From the NCBI GenBank assembly GCA_964525565.1, contig CAZGHI010000007.1, positions 14,365 through 78,364 on the forward strand: a stretch of DNA of 64,000 nt, in the 5' to 3' direction. Positions 27,923-37,352 of the stretch are shown here, one piece after another (position 1 is the stretch's first letter; the number at the start of each line of letters is the position of its first letter). Under the pieces are notes generated by a model. The model did no database searches. It was not told the origin of the DNA and saw only the letters and a list, made by a program, of their open reading frames with translations. This DNA is from OLB6 sp964525565. GTDB taxonomy: Bacteria; Bacteroidota; Ignavibacteria; Kapaibacteriales; Kapaibacteriaceae. Both the position numbers and the translations under genes were made by a program.

Positions 27923-28687
27923 ATGGTATTGGTAGATGTTAACAGCGGGGTAGGCACGATCACGATGAACCGACCGGACAAGCGCAATGCGCTTAGTCCC
28001 GAAATGGTTTCCGGTCTTGATGCAGCATTGAGCGAGTGTACGCTTAATTCGGCTGTAAAAGTGATTGTTCTCAGAGGTAACGGCCCGGCATTTTGTGCGG
28101 GAGCAGATCTGGACTACCTATCAAAGATGTCTGTGCAAGGGGCTTTGGAGAACCTAGACGACAGCATGCGATTGATGCGCGTAATGAAGAGCTTGTATGA
28201 ATGTCCTAAGCCCGTTATTGCTGCTGTACATGGACCTGCGATTGCGGGTGGGTGTGGTCTTGCTACCGTTTGTGACATTGTCATAGCCGCGCAAGAATCG
28301 GCTCGGTTTGGGTATAGCGAGGTAGGCATTGGATTCATTCCGGCAATCGTCATGGTCTTTTTAATTCGAAAGGTTGGCGATACACAAGCACGCAGACTGG
28401 TGTTAACTGCAGAAACGATTGATGCAACAGAAGCACGGAATATCGGGCTGATTACAAAGGTTGTGCCTGATCACGATTTAGAAGCTGAAACGCAACGATT
28501 AGCCGGTATCCTACAAAAAAACAGCTCCAGTGCAATGGCACTAAGTAAGTCTATGCTTGCGTCTCTACATGGGATGAGTTTGGATGCCGGTCTGGTTTAC
28601 GCTGCTACAACAAATGCATTTGCAAGGTCAACCGACGACTGCAAAGACGGTGTTCACGCGTTTCTGACAAAGAACAGAAAATCATGA
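27923..28687 (+). CDS. Enoyl-CoA hydratase/isomerase family protein
   Basis: A 254-residue crotonase-fold enzyme: TITMNRPDKRNALS near the start, the oxyanion-hole block AFCAGADLDYL, AIAGGCGLATVCDIVIA, and the catalytic-loop GYSEVGIGFIPA. The last form is typical of methylglutaconyl-CoA hydratase and related short-chain enzymes. It hydrates enoyl-CoA in fatty-acid or branched-chain amino-acid breakdown. A start at 27884 (13 codons earlier, overlapping the protease stop) is open, but those codons are unlike the family, and a TAnnTTTG promoter box lies between the two starts. The gene overlaps the next one by four bases (ATGA). Confidence 0.9.
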   Translation: MVLVDVNSGVGTITMNRPDKRNALSPEMVSGLDAALSECTLNSAVKVIVLRGNGPAFCAGADLDYLSKMSVQGALENLDDSMRLMRVMKSLYECPKPVIAAVHGPAIAGGCGLATVCDIVIAAQESARFGYSEVGIGFIPAIVMVFLIRKVGDTQARRLVLTAETIDATEARNIGLITKVVPDHDLEAETQRLAGILQKNSSSAMALSKSMLASLHGMSLDAGLVYAATTNAFARSTDDCKDGVHAFLTKNRKS

Positions 28688-29616
28688 TTAACAGGAGAAT
28701 GTATAGTCCTATGCGGTATCTCATAAATGTATTTCTGGTGGTGTTTTGTACTGCAACTCTACATAGCCAGCAAGCTGCAACAACAAGAGTTGAGGGAACC
28801 ATCACAGATCCGGTAACAAAAAAGCCGGTTGGTTGTGCAATGAGTTTTGTTGGTCCGTCCGGCAAAAAAACGTCCATTAAGTCGAGCGAAACCGATGGAT
28901 CCTATCTGGCAGTTCTTAACGAAGCCGGCGAGCATAAGATACTCATAGCAGGTTATAACGTTTATCGTGCACAGTTCTCCATCACGATTCCGCATAGCAC
29001 CAACTTTCAGGAGTTGAAAAAGGATTTCCAGGTGCGTGCCTTAACCAAAGGTGATGTTGTTACAGAAGTGCGTGGTTTTGAGCTTAACAGTAGTACGCTC
29101 TCCGGCGATGGAAAAAGCGCACTTGCAGCATTGAAAGAAACATTAGCCGCTAACCAGCAGATGAACGTCATTGTATCAGTTTTGCCAGACCAGGACAGAC
29201 AAGCGCTAACACGTTTCGAGATTCAGCAGAAATATCAGAAGGATTCACTGAACTGGGTGAAGGCGTACCAGGCCTGGGAAAAGAAAAACAAGAAAGCCAA
29301 GGTGAAAACCGATCCGCCGGTACAGCCAACGATGCCTGCCGACCCGGAAGACCCCAACAAAACCCTTGTGGATGAGCGCATTGCTGTAGTTGCATCGCAA
29401 TTGGCAGATGTAAAGCATGGAGATTTGCGCATATCGATACAGCCGGCAGCCCTACCGCCGAGTGCCAAGTATGTGCCCCCAGCGCCGACACCGGAAGTGG
29501 CGGTGAAGAAAGGAAAACCCGCCGCACCCAAAAAACAGGCAGCCCCCACGTTACCAGTTTCGCAGCATGCAACGCTTATTGTGAAGGTTGGTGAGGTGAA
29601 ACGATTGTTTGATTGA
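28684..29616 (+). CDS. Exported protein with carboxypeptidase-regulatory-like N-terminal domain
   Basis: A 310-residue envelope protein. A signal peptide (LINVFLVVFCTATLHSQ) leads into a short Ig-like carboxypeptidase-regulatory domain (VEGTITDPVTKKPVGCAM to SFTDGSYL-like SETDGSYLAVL). Then comes a region resembling a degenerate OmpA-like domain (FELNSSTLSGDGKSAL, followed by an ETLAANQQMNVIV helix-strand). A Lys/Pro-rich low-complexity stretch (about 190-290; AWEKKNKKAKVK, VAVKKGKPAAPKK) ends the protein. It probably sits in the periplasm or on the outer membrane, binding peptidoglycan. Three in-frame ATGs exist near the start (28684, 28699, 28711), all before the hydrophobic core. It is translationally coupled to the hydratase gene, but a functional link is not obvious. 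Confidence 0.65.
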   Translation: MINRRMYSPMRYLINVFLVVFCTATLHSQQAATTRVEGTITDPVTKKPVGCAMSFVGPSGKKTSIKSSETDGSYLAVLNEAGEHKILIAGYNVYRAQFSITIPHSTNFQELKKDFQVRALTKGDVVTEVRGFELNSSTLSGDGKSALAALKETLAANQQMNVIVSVLPDQDRQALTRFEIQQKYQKDSLNWVKAYQAWEKKNKKAKVKTDPPVQPTMPADPEDPNKTLVDERIAVVASQLADVKHGDLRISIQPAALPPSAKYVPPAPTPEVAVKKGKPAAPKKQAAPTLPVSQHATLIVKVGEVKRLFD

Positions 29617-29769
29617 TCGGTAGTGAGACAACGTGGGTGTTGAAATCTTACCGATGCAGTCAGCGCCATAGAACAGGTATATTTCGATTCGAGATAGACT
29701 TCGAGGTAACAGAAGTACGGTCTGTACGTCGTAAGAGCAAACAACTCACACCCAACCGAAAGCACTATC

Positions 29770-32280
29770 ATGGACGGCAACTTTTCCAACAGGGTTCACG
29801 AAGTGATCAGGCTTAGCCGCGAAGAAGCATTGCGCCTGGGTCATGACTACATCGGCACCGAACACCTCCTGTTGGGCATCATACGCGAGGGCGAAGGCAT
29901 CGGAGTGAAGATTCTTCGGGGACTTGGCGTGGACCTGAGCAAACTCAAGCGCGCCATCGAGGACACCGTACGATCGATGAGCGGACCTCTTACCATTGGA
30001 AATATTCCACTAACGAAGCAGGCCGAAAAGGTACTTAAAATTACCTATCTGGAGGCAAAACTTTATAAGAGTGATGTGATTGGCACAGAACATTTGCTGC
30101 TTTCACTCTTGCGTGACGAAGACAATATTGCAGCACAGATACTAACACAGTTTGCTGTTAACTATGATGCCGTTCGAAAAGAGTTGGATGCTTACCTCAG
30201 TGGCAAACCAAGCACCACCACCAATAAGCCAGAGAGGCCGGCACGATCGAAGACAACCGTGGAAAGGGTGAAAACGCCAGTTCTTGACAACTTCGGCAGA
30301 GATTTAACCAAGCTGGCCGTAGAAGATAAGCTGGATCCCGTCATTGGTCGCGAAAAGGAAATCGAGCGTGTAGCACAAGTTCTTTCGAGACGCAAAAAGA
30401 ATAACCCGGTGCTCATCGGTGAACCCGGGGTTGGTAAGACGGCCATTGTAGAAGGCCTTGCTCTGAGGATTGTAGACAGAAAAGTTTCACGGGTGCTGTT
30501 TGATAAGCGCATCGTAACCCTGGACCTGGCTGCGCTGGTAGCCGGAACGAAGTATCGCGGACAGTTCGAAGAACGAATGAAGGCCGTGATGAACGAACTG
30601 GAAAAAGCAAAGGACGTAATCTTATTTATAGACGAATTGCACACAATAGTTGGTGCGGGTGGTGCATCCGGGTCGCTGGATGCATCGAATATGTTTAAGC
30701 CGGCCCTGGCGCGCGGCGACATCCAGTGCATTGGTGCAACAACACTAGATGAGTACCGCCAATACATCGAAAAAGATGGTGCACTTGACCGCAGATTCCA
30801 AAAAATACTTGTAGATCCGCCGTCAGCAGAAGAAGCCGTACAAATATTGATGAATGTGCGGGATCGGTATGAGAAACATCATGGCGTGCGATATAACGAT
30901 GCTGCCGTGCGCTCGTGTGTGGTAATGGCAGATCGCTACATCACAGACCGTTTTCTTCCGGATAAAGCGCTTGACGTTATGGACGAAGCAGGTGCGAGGG
31001 TACATCTCTCGCACATCTCTGTGCCCAAAGAAGTACTTGAATTGGAAGAGAAGATAGAACAGGTCCGACAAGAGAAAAACATGGTTGTTAAGTCGCAAAA
31101 CTTCGAGGAAGCAGCCAGGCTTCGTGATTTGGAGAAGCGATATCAGGCAGAACTAGAAGCAGCAAAGGAACATTGGGAGCAAAGCGGAACAACAGTCATA
31201 CACGACGTGACTGAAGATGATATCGCAGACGTGATTGCAATGATGACCGGTATCCCCGTGAACCGGATTGCAGAGAGTGAAAGCAGCAAACTGCTCAAGA
31301 TGGCCGAAGAGCTGAAGCGAAAGGTTATCGGACAGGAAGAAGCTGTTGATCACCTGGCGAAAGCCATACGAAGAGCGCGGGCCGGGGTGAGAGACCCGTC
31401 CCGGCCGGTTGGCGCGTGTATGTTCCTCGGCCCTACCGGCGTTGGCAAAACCGAACTGGCTAAAGCGCTGGCACGCTACATGTTCGACTCCGAAGATGCA
31501 CTCATTCGTGTTGACATGAGCGAGTACATGGAAAAATTCAGCGTTTCCAGACTGGTAGGCGCTCCTCCTGGTTATGTGGGTTACGAAGAAGGCGGACAGC
31601 TTACCGAAAAAGTCCGTCGTAAGCCATATAGCATCGTATTACTTGATGAGATCGAAAAGGCACATCCCGATGTGTTCAACATTCTGTTACAGGTTTTTGA
31701 CGATGGACAACTGACCGATGGGCTTGGCAGGCGCGTAGATTTCAAGAACACCATCATTATCATGACCAGTAATGTTGGTATGAGGGATGTGAAAGCCGGC
31801 GGACGTATCGGATTTTCTACTGATGAGGTTTCGGACTCCTATGAAAATGTGAAAAGCACAATTGAAGAAACGATGAAACGGCTGTTTAATCCGGAATTCT
31901 TAAATCGGATTGACGAGTATGTGATTTTCCGTTCGCTTCGGCGAGAGCACATGATCGAGATCATAGATCTGCAGCTTCACGATCTATACAAACGTTTGCT
32001 GGAGCGCGGCATTCAACTTGAGCTAGCCAAAACAGCAAAAGAATTTCTTGCTGATCATGGCTTCGACGAGAAATATGGAGCGAGACCACTTCGCCGGACA
32101 TTGCAGAGGTACATTGAAGATCCGCTTGCCGAAGACTTACTCAAAGGCACGTATGCTGAGGGAACGGTTATTAAGGTCCGTTTGGACAAGAAGAGTGGTC
32201 AGTTGACCTTCACACACACAAAGCCAAAACAGGATGCAGGTGAAGAGCACCCCGAAGAAGCTGAGAAGCACGAAGAATAA
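29770..32280 (+). CDS. clpC: ATP-dependent Clp protease ATPase subunit ClpC
   Basis: An 836-residue Hsp100 unfoldase. In order: two Clp_N repeats (about 1-145; the VIRLSREEALRLGHDYIGTEH type), AAA domain 1 with Walker A GEPGVGKTAIVEG and Walker B VILFIDELHTIVG, a UVR/middle coiled segment (NFEEAARLRDLEKRY), AAA domain 2 with Walker A GPTGVGKTELAKA and VLLDEIEKAHPDV, and a C-terminal D2-small domain. The middle UVR segment distinguishes ClpC from ClpA and ClpB. It unfolds substrates for ClpP, which is not in the window. The 153-base upstream spacer carries a TAtaTTTC-like box but no CtsR- or HrcA-type operator that I recognise. Confidence 0.95.
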   Translation: MDGNFSNRVHEVIRLSREEALRLGHDYIGTEHLLLGIIREGEGIGVKILRGLGVDLSKLKRAIEDTVRSMSGPLTIGNIPLTKQAEKVLKITYLEAKLYKSDVIGTEHLLLSLLRDEDNIAAQILTQFAVNYDAVRKELDAYLSGKPSTTTNKPERPARSKTTVERVKTPVLDNFGRDLTKLAVEDKLDPVIGREKEIERVAQVLSRRKKNNPVLIGEPGVGKTAIVEGLALRIVDRKVSRVLFDKRIVTLDLAALVAGTKYRGQFEERMKAVMNELEKAKDVILFIDELHTIVGAGGASGSLDASNMFKPALARGDIQCIGATTLDEYRQYIEKDGALDRRFQKILVDPPSAEEAVQILMNVRDRYEKHHGVRYNDAAVRSCVVMADRYITDRFLPDKALDVMDEAGARVHLSHISVPKEVLELEEKIEQVRQEKNMVVKSQNFEEAARLRDLEKRYQAELEAAKEHWEQSGTTVIHDVTEDDIADVIAMMTGIPVNRIAESESSKLLKMAEELKRKVIGQEEAVDHLAKAIRRARAGVRDPSRPVGACMFLGPTGVGKTELAKALARYMFDSEDALIRVDMSEYMEKFSVSRLVGAPPGYVGYEEGGQLTEKVRRKPYSIVLLDEIEKAHPDVFNILLQVFDDGQLTDGLGRRVDFKNTIIIMTSNVGMRDVKAGGRIGFSTDEVSDSYENVKSTIEETMKRLFNPEFLNRIDEYVIFRSLRREHMIEIIDLQLHDLYKRLLERGIQLELAKTAKEFLADHGFDEKYGARPLRRTLQRYIEDPLAEDLLKGTYAEGTVIKVRLDKKSGQLTFTHTKPKQDAGEEHPEEAEKHEE

Positions 32281-32336
32281 TTCTGGGTACCCTCAATAAC
32301 TACTGAACTCAGCCTTAAACAGCCCCTTCCCTACAC

Positions 32337-32933
32337 ATGACCGCACAGCTTGTCTTTACAGTGATTCGGATCCTGCCGGCAATCATGCTGGCAGGGTCCG
32401 ATATGGTTTTAGCTACGCCTTCCGACACCACGTTACCGGAACCTCCGCTTGGGTTTGTGTGGCAAAGAATGCCGGAGTTGAAGGCGGCATTTCTTGCTCC
32501 AAAAGGTTGGCATGTGAAGAAGCGGCAAACCGATGGCACAGATGCGATGTTCATTACACTGGAAGACATTGAGGTGGAAGGTATGTTTCGAACCGGCTTC
32601 TCGATGAATGCGGTACCGCAGATATCGGTTAAAACGAAGATGTGGGCAAAACAATATGCCCGCATGTTTCATGAAACCATAAAAAACGATTCTAGTGTTA
32701 CGGTTCGCTCAGAATGGGAAAATCCGCAGGGCCCATTCATGGTGTACGGGTTGCAGTTCACCAAAAACGTTTCGAATTCCGACAGCATAGTTGTACACCA
32801 GCTTGTAATTGCGAACGAGAAAACGGACAGGATGTATCTTATCATGTTCGAAAGTCCTGCTGACCTATGGGATGCAGCATGGCGCATAGGTGATGTTATC
32901 ATGAACAGATTCATACTCGATGAAAGCATTTGA
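32337..32933 (+). CDS. Exported protein of unknown function
   Basis: A 198-residue protein with an N-terminal signal peptide (IRILPAIMLAGSDMVLA). I do not recognise the mature part. It has a FVWQRMPELKAAFLAPKGWHVK opening, then alternating strands, and ends in a helix (ADLWDAAWRIGDVIMNRFIL). The pattern of a solvent-exposed beta-sheet packed on a C-terminal helix, and the phrase APKGWHV, recall PsbP/Mog1-like folds, but this is only a resemblance. Its end overlaps the uracil-DNA glycosylase start by 14 bases, so it opens a tightly packed operon. Confidence 0.55.
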   Translation: MTAQLVFTVIRILPAIMLAGSDMVLATPSDTTLPEPPLGFVWQRMPELKAAFLAPKGWHVKKRQTDGTDAMFITLEDIEVEGMFRTGFSMNAVPQISVKTKMWAKQYARMFHETIKNDSSVTVRSEWENPQGPFMVYGLQFTKNVSNSDSIVVHQLVIANEKTDRMYLIMFESPADLWDAAWRIGDVIMNRFILDESI

Positions 32934-33657
32934 GTACGTTATTGCATACATACAACAACACCGCGACGTGTATGGTAATATTGAATGGGCTACGCTTCCG
33001 GAATGGACAAGCCACATGGAGTCAGCACTTCAATCTCAGAATCCGGAGGGTGATCTGTTAACACCCGGAACGAAGGCCGATGAACGAGACTGGACTACAA
33101 CGGAAAATCTGGCTGACCTTAATGGCGCGATTTGCACGTGCATGAAATGTCCGCTGGGAGCTACTCGTACGTCATTTGTATTTGGAAGCGGCAATGAAAG
33201 TGCAGAGGTGATGGTTGTTGGCGAAGCACCCGGAGCCGATGAAGATGCTCAGGGCTTACCATTCGTAGGGCGCGCAGGACAGTTGCTGACGAAGATCTTG
33301 GAGAGCATTCAGTTGCAGCGCAGCGACGTGTACATCTGCAACATTCTCAAGTGCAGACCTCCAAACAATCGAAAGCCAACACCGCAGGAAACGGATTCAT
33401 GCGAACCCTACCTCTGGAAACAAATTGAACTTGTTCAACCACGCTACATACTAGCACTGGGATTAACAGCAGCTCATACCTTGCTGAAGACAAAACATAG
33501 CATGAGTGCGCTTCGAGGAACTGTGCACGACTACCACGGCATAGGTACTGTTGTTACCTATCATCCCGCCGCTCTTCTGCGTAACCCTGCCTGGAAAAAA
33601 GAAACATGGGAAGATGTTAAGTTTCTCCGATCACTTCTTGACCAAACCATTCAATGA
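32920..33657 (+). CDS. Family 4 (iron-sulfur) uracil-DNA glycosylase
   Basis: A 245-residue DNA-repair enzyme removing uracil from DNA. The 4Fe-4S ligands are the CMKC pair and the later KCRPP and SCEPYL cysteines, spaced as in family 4. Catalytic blocks are GEAPGADEDAQGLPFVGRAGQLL and, near the C-terminus, the YHPAALLRNP motif. An N-terminal extension of about 75 residues precedes the core. Such extensions occur in family-4 proteins resembling the phage SPO1 polymerase-type domain. It overlaps ddl by four bases (ATGA). Confidence 0.92.
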   Translation: MKAFEYVIAYIQQHRDVYGNIEWATLPEWTSHMESALQSQNPEGDLLTPGTKADERDWTTTENLADLNGAICTCMKCPLGATRTSFVFGSGNESAEVMVVGEAPGADEDAQGLPFVGRAGQLLTKILESIQLQRSDVYICNILKCRPPNNRKPTPQETDSCEPYLWKQIELVQPRYILALGLTAAHTLLKTKHSMSALRGTVHDYHGIGTVVTYHPAALLRNPAWKKETWEDVKFLRSLLDQTIQ

Positions 33658-34670
33658 AAATAGCAGTACTGCTTGGCGGCCATAGCCCTGAACGCAATAT
33701 CTCTTTACTCAGCGGACGTGCAGTGATAAAAGCTCTGCGTGAGAACGGACACATCGTTACACCCGTTGATCCCGCTCTTGGAATTCTTTCTGATGAGTAC
33801 ATAGCCAATGCAACGGCTGCGCCCCTTACGCGCGAAGAACTTGCTTCATACAGCATAAGCTCGATAGTAAAGCTTCCAGACATAAAGGAGATTCGCGAAG
33901 CCGACATTGTCTTTACAGTTCTGCATGGCAAGTATGGTGAGGATGGGTATGTTCAATCCATTCTTGATTTGCATGGCATTCGTTATACAGGCAGCGGAAT
34001 GACGGCAAGTGCCGTTGCCATGGATAAAACGCTGAGTAAAATGCTGTTTCAGGTGGGAGGAATACCAACACCTCAGTGGGTAACGGTAACTCCCAATCAG
34101 GCTCGGGATTTGGGAGTACTTGCCGAAGTGCGCCGTGAATTGCCGGGAAGTGTCGTTGTGAAACCAAATGATCAAGGCTCTACGGTTGGAATGACGATTG
34201 TCCATAGCGGAGACCTTGACGATATCAGCAGAGCCATCGAACTGGCAGGCGAGTATTCAAGCACCGTTCTCATAGAAGCCTACATTGCCGGTCGTGAACT
34301 CACCGTAGCAGTACTTGGTAACGAGGCGCTACCTGTTATTGAAATCGAAACCCACGATGGATACTACGACTACCAGCATAAGTACACTAAAGGGCAAACC
34401 GACTACCATTGTCCGGCCGATATTTCCGAAGAAGTTCGCGACCATGTGATGAACCTTGCTGTTGCAGCTCACCAAATTATTGGCTGTACAGCAGTAAGCC
34501 GTGTGGACTTTCGATTAAACGAAGACAACATTCCTGTATGCCTTGAGTTGAACACCTCACCGGGTTTTACTGAACTAAGTCTTGTACCGATGGCTGCACG
34601 AGCAGCCGGTGTGGAGTTTGGTGCATTGTGCGAAGAGATCATTCACTTGAGTACTGAGGTACGCTCGTGA
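33654..34670 (+). CDS. ddl: D-alanine-D-alanine ligase
   Basis: A 338-residue ATP-grasp ligase making the D-Ala-D-Ala dipeptide for peptidoglycan. Family motifs: VLLGGHSPERNISLLSG at the start, VFTVLHGKYGEDGYVQ, the substrate region KPNDQGSTVGMT, and the C-terminal RVDFRLNEDNIPVCLELNT containing metal ligands, followed by SPGFTELSLVP. Length is typical. It overlaps the genes on both sides by four bases, so it is tightly co-translated with the glycosylase and the sugar kinase. Confidence 0.96.
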   Translation: MKIAVLLGGHSPERNISLLSGRAVIKALRENGHIVTPVDPALGILSDEYIANATAAPLTREELASYSISSIVKLPDIKEIREADIVFTVLHGKYGEDGYVQSILDLHGIRYTGSGMTASAVAMDKTLSKMLFQVGGIPTPQWVTVTPNQARDLGVLAEVRRELPGSVVVKPNDQGSTVGMTIVHSGDLDDISRAIELAGEYSSTVLIEAYIAGRELTVAVLGNEALPVIEIETHDGYYDYQHKYTKGQTDYHCPADISEEVRDHVMNLAVAAHQIIGCTAVSRVDFRLNEDNIPVCLELNTSPGFTELSLVPMAARAAGVEFGALCEEIIHLSTEVRS

Positions 34671-35674
34671 GAACGATACAGCTTACAGGTATTGGGAATG
34701 CCTTGGTTGATGTGGAGTTCAATGTTTCCGAAGCCGAACTGGCTTCGTTTGGTGTAACCAAAGGGGCTATGACTCTTACCGAACCACAACGTCAGGCCGA
34801 GATTCTGTCGGCATTGTCGGTACAACCCGTACATCAGAGCTCAGGGGGCTCAGTAGCAAACTCATTGATTGCTTTTGCCCAGTTTGGCGGATCTGCATGC
34901 TTTTTGTCGGTAGTTGGCAACGACAACATGGGTTCGTTCTATACATCGGAATTCTCCGACCTGAACATCAAACTTGTTGCTGATGCCCTTCCTGGTTTAC
35001 CAACCGGATCGTGTATAGTTCTGATAACACCTGATGGAGAACGAACACTCAACACAACTCTCGGCGCGAACGTAACATATGGGCGTCACGCGCTCGACGA
35101 ACAAGTTCTTCGCAACAGCGAATGGCTTCTTCTTGAAGGATACAAGCTTACCGAAGAGAGCGGCGCCGAAGCGCTCGAGGTTGCAGCGTTTACAGCAAAA
35201 CGCAACAACCGGCACGTAGCGATAAGCTGCAGTGATGGGTTTATCGTGAACGTATTCTCCGATCGCTTGAATGCATTGCTGCAGTATGCCGATATGATAT
35301 TCTGTAACGAAGTGGAAGCATGTGCCCTTGTAGGTGAAGAAAATGCCAATGAAGCATTTCGGTCTCTGAAGAGCAGGTTCCGTGGAGTAGCCCTTACACG
35401 TGGAACTAACGGATCACTGGTACACTGGTATGGTAAAGATGCGGTTATTCCTGCCTTTGCTGTTGACACCATTGACACAACTGGTGCTGGCGATATGTAC
35501 GCCGGGGCTTTCCTGTATGCGGTTTTGCATGGCCATTCCGTTGAACATGCAGGCCGCTTAGCTTCGTACAGCAGCGCCCAAGTTGTCAAACAATTCGGTG
35601 CCCGGTTGAGAACCAGCCACATTGAGGTACGTGATACCGTCCTCCAACATGCACCAACGACCATCACATCATAG
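34667..35674 (+). CDS. PfkB-family carbohydrate/nucleoside kinase (adenosine-kinase-like)
   Basis: A 335-residue ribokinase-fold kinase. PfkB signature 1 lies in SSGGSVANSLIAFAQFGG and signature 2 with the catalytic Asp in DTIDTTGAGDMYAGAFLY. The opening GIGNALVDVEFNV and overall order fit the adenosine-kinase/Fructokinase-like subgroup often annotated as adenosine kinase. The substrate may be a nucleoside or a sugar. The GTG start overlaps the ddl stop (GTGA). Confidence 0.88.
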   Translation: MRTIQLTGIGNALVDVEFNVSEAELASFGVTKGAMTLTEPQRQAEILSALSVQPVHQSSGGSVANSLIAFAQFGGSACFLSVVGNDNMGSFYTSEFSDLNIKLVADALPGLPTGSCIVLITPDGERTLNTTLGANVTYGRHALDEQVLRNSEWLLLEGYKLTEESGAEALEVAAFTAKRNNRHVAISCSDGFIVNVFSDRLNALLQYADMIFCNEVEACALVGEENANEAFRSLKSRFRGVALTRGTNGSLVHWYGKDAVIPAFAVDTIDTTGAGDMYAGAFLYAVLHGHSVEHAGRLASYSSAQVVKQFGARLRTSHIEVRDTVLQHAPTTITS

Positions 35675-35692
35675 CAAAGTCTAACCCCCTCC

Positions 35693-37036
35693 ATGTTTTT
35701 CAAAGCACCATTGTTTGCGTTTGTACTGTTACTGATTCTAACACAGAAACCGGTTCTCGCACAGGGGGGAATGAGCTTCGACGAGCTAACGGGAAAGCTG
35801 AGCGTGTACTTCGCAGATGAGCTGCTGGCTGACCTGCCAAAGAGTTTGCCACGCGGAATACCGTATCGCATATGGGGATGGGATGTTGGCGATTTCACTG
35901 GAGATGGTTACAACGATCTTGCTCTAAGTATTTACATCAGCACGTCCAGAAAACGCGAATGTCAGGTTTATCTCTTTGGGGATATAGACGGGTATTTGGT
36001 GAATGTAGCAACGTATGCTGTTCCGTTCATAGAGTTGCCACTGGAGGTTGGAGTCGTAATTAAAGATACTACCTGCTACATTGCCCGTAAACGCAGAGAC
36101 GAAGACTGGAGTGTAAAAGGTTACCGTTTCTACCAAGGAAGTATCATACTTGTTGATGAGTTTAGAAGTAACAAAGTTTTATCGTTTGATCATGAGACGT
36201 ACAGGAATTATCGTACGCTAGAAACCAGAGAAACGTTTGCGGACAGGAATGGAAAGACGGTGTATGACAATCAATACATAACTATTCCATGTTACGACAG
36301 AATGCGCCAGTTGTATGCCGGGACAACAGGAGAAGCTCACGTTTGGTCAATCCGCAACGTTCGTAGTGGTTCGTTTTGGTGGAAAGGGGAGACCGATGCC
36401 TCGTTCCGTGCCCGACTGGTTTACGATGCAAACTATGTGTATGTACGGGTAACCGTAATAGACAGCAACGTTGTAACGGGTTGGTGCGATACCTGCGCAG
36501 CCGACCGGCTAGAGGTGTGGTTTGAGACCAACATGCCGGACGAGTGTTTATCGCGAACAATTGAGCGTATAGACAAAAAGGGCATTGTTCCCAGAAAGAC
36601 GGCTTCATCAGGTATCTATGGTTTTGTTGTTACCATTGGAGATTTTGAAGACAAGCGGCCAAGTGTACGTTTGAAAACCACTGATGACGTTTTCAGTGAA
36701 AGCGCCGACCTTGTTTCTGACGTTCGCGTTGTTACCGCTCAGCATGTTAACGGTTACACGGTAAAGCTTAGAATACCTTTGGAACTCTTGGGCTTCGCTC
36801 AACCACCCGTTCAGGGTGCCGACGATTCAGAGATTGGCTGTACCATAATGGTTGTGGATGTGGACAACGATTTTCGTCCGGAAGAAACCACCATTATTGC
36901 TAGCAGCTCCTTAGAGTATATGAATCCAAGCACTTACGGGGGCTTACGCTTTATTCCAGCGGAAAAAATCTATGGCGAGGCGACCAATTTTTACGTTGAT
37001 GCTGTAATTGCCAATCTTCGCGAATTGGGTTTTTAA
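35693..37036 (+). CDS. Exported protein with CBM9/DOMON-like carbohydrate-binding domain
   Basis: A 447-residue secreted protein. The signal peptide (APLFAFVLLLILTQKPVLA) is followed by an FG-GAP/VCBS-like piece (GDFTGDGYNDLALSIY, a calcium-binding DxDGxND-type loop). From about 220 comes a CBM9-like beta-sandwich (WWKGETDASFRARLVYDANYVYVRV, ADRLEVWFETN). CBM9 domains bind sugars or haem-like ligands, so this may be a surface carbohydrate-binding protein. No T9SS tail is evident. It is 18 bases downstream of the PfkB kinase and precedes the ATP synthase cluster. Confidence 0.6.
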   Translation: MFFKAPLFAFVLLLILTQKPVLAQGGMSFDELTGKLSVYFADELLADLPKSLPRGIPYRIWGWDVGDFTGDGYNDLALSIYISTSRKRECQVYLFGDIDGYLVNVATYAVPFIELPLEVGVVIKDTTCYIARKRRDEDWSVKGYRFYQGSIILVDEFRSNKVLSFDHETYRNYRTLETRETFADRNGKTVYDNQYITIPCYDRMRQLYAGTTGEAHVWSIRNVRSGSFWWKGETDASFRARLVYDANYVYVRVTVIDSNVVTGWCDTCAADRLEVWFETNMPDECLSRTIERIDKKGIVPRKTASSGIYGFVVTIGDFEDKRPSVRLKTTDDVFSESADLVSDVRVVTAQHVNGYTVKLRIPLELLGFAQPPVQGADDSEIGCTIMVVDVDNDFRPEETTIIASSSLEYMNPSTYGGLRFIPAEKIYGEATNFYVDAVIANLRELGF

Positions 37037-37047
37037 CCATGCCCACC

Positions 37048-37055
37048 TAATTTTG
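37048..37055 (+). promoter_or_regulatory. TAnnTTTG -7 box ahead of the ATP synthase cluster (TAatTTTG)
   Basis: An exact match 26 bases before the ATG at 37082 of the first gene of the ATP synthase cluster, in the 45-base spacer after the CBM9-like gene. It is the best candidate promoter for the atp operon in the window. Confidence 0.5.
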
Positions 37056-37081
37056 CGCGCCTTTTAGACTTGTACCGCTAC

Positions 37082-37339
37082 ATGCAACACAATGAAGAGG
37101 ATCCATCAAAACGTCGGGCAGCAATTGTTCAGCAACTTGCACCCTACATGGCTCTGGGTTCTCAACTGGCAGCGTCGGTTCTAGTGCTTGGGGGCATTGG
37201 CTGGCTTACCGACCGGACCTACGGAACAGAGCCATTGGGTATTGTTGTGGGCCTGTGTGTTGGATGCGTAGTTGGTTTTGTTCAGTTTTTACGATCGGTT
37301 CAGCAGTTGCTGAGCAAGGAACAGCAGAAGAAAAAATAA
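37082..37339 (+). CDS. AtpZ/AtpI-like F0F1-ATPase accessory membrane protein
   Basis: An 85-residue protein with two transmembrane helices (YMALGSQLAASVLVLGGIGWLTD and GIVVGLCVGCVVGFVQFL), matching the small AtpZ (F0F1-ATPase subunit, putative) family. A Lys-rich tail ends it. The family acts with AtpI in assembling the c-ring or in Mg2+ uptake. A TTG four codons upstream is possible. It is the first gene of the ATP synthase cluster. Confidence 0.75.
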   Translation: MQHNEEDPSKRRAAIVQQLAPYMALGSQLAASVLVLGGIGWLTDRTYGTEPLGIVVGLCVGCVVGFVQFLRSVQQLLSKEQQKKK

Positions 37340-37352
37340 GAAAGGTGTGTAG

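Noticed and set aside
35086..35898. 270-codon minus-strand ORF opposite the PfkB kinase
   Set aside because: It is a shadow of the conserved kinase, with no promoter box, ribosome site or recognisable domain.
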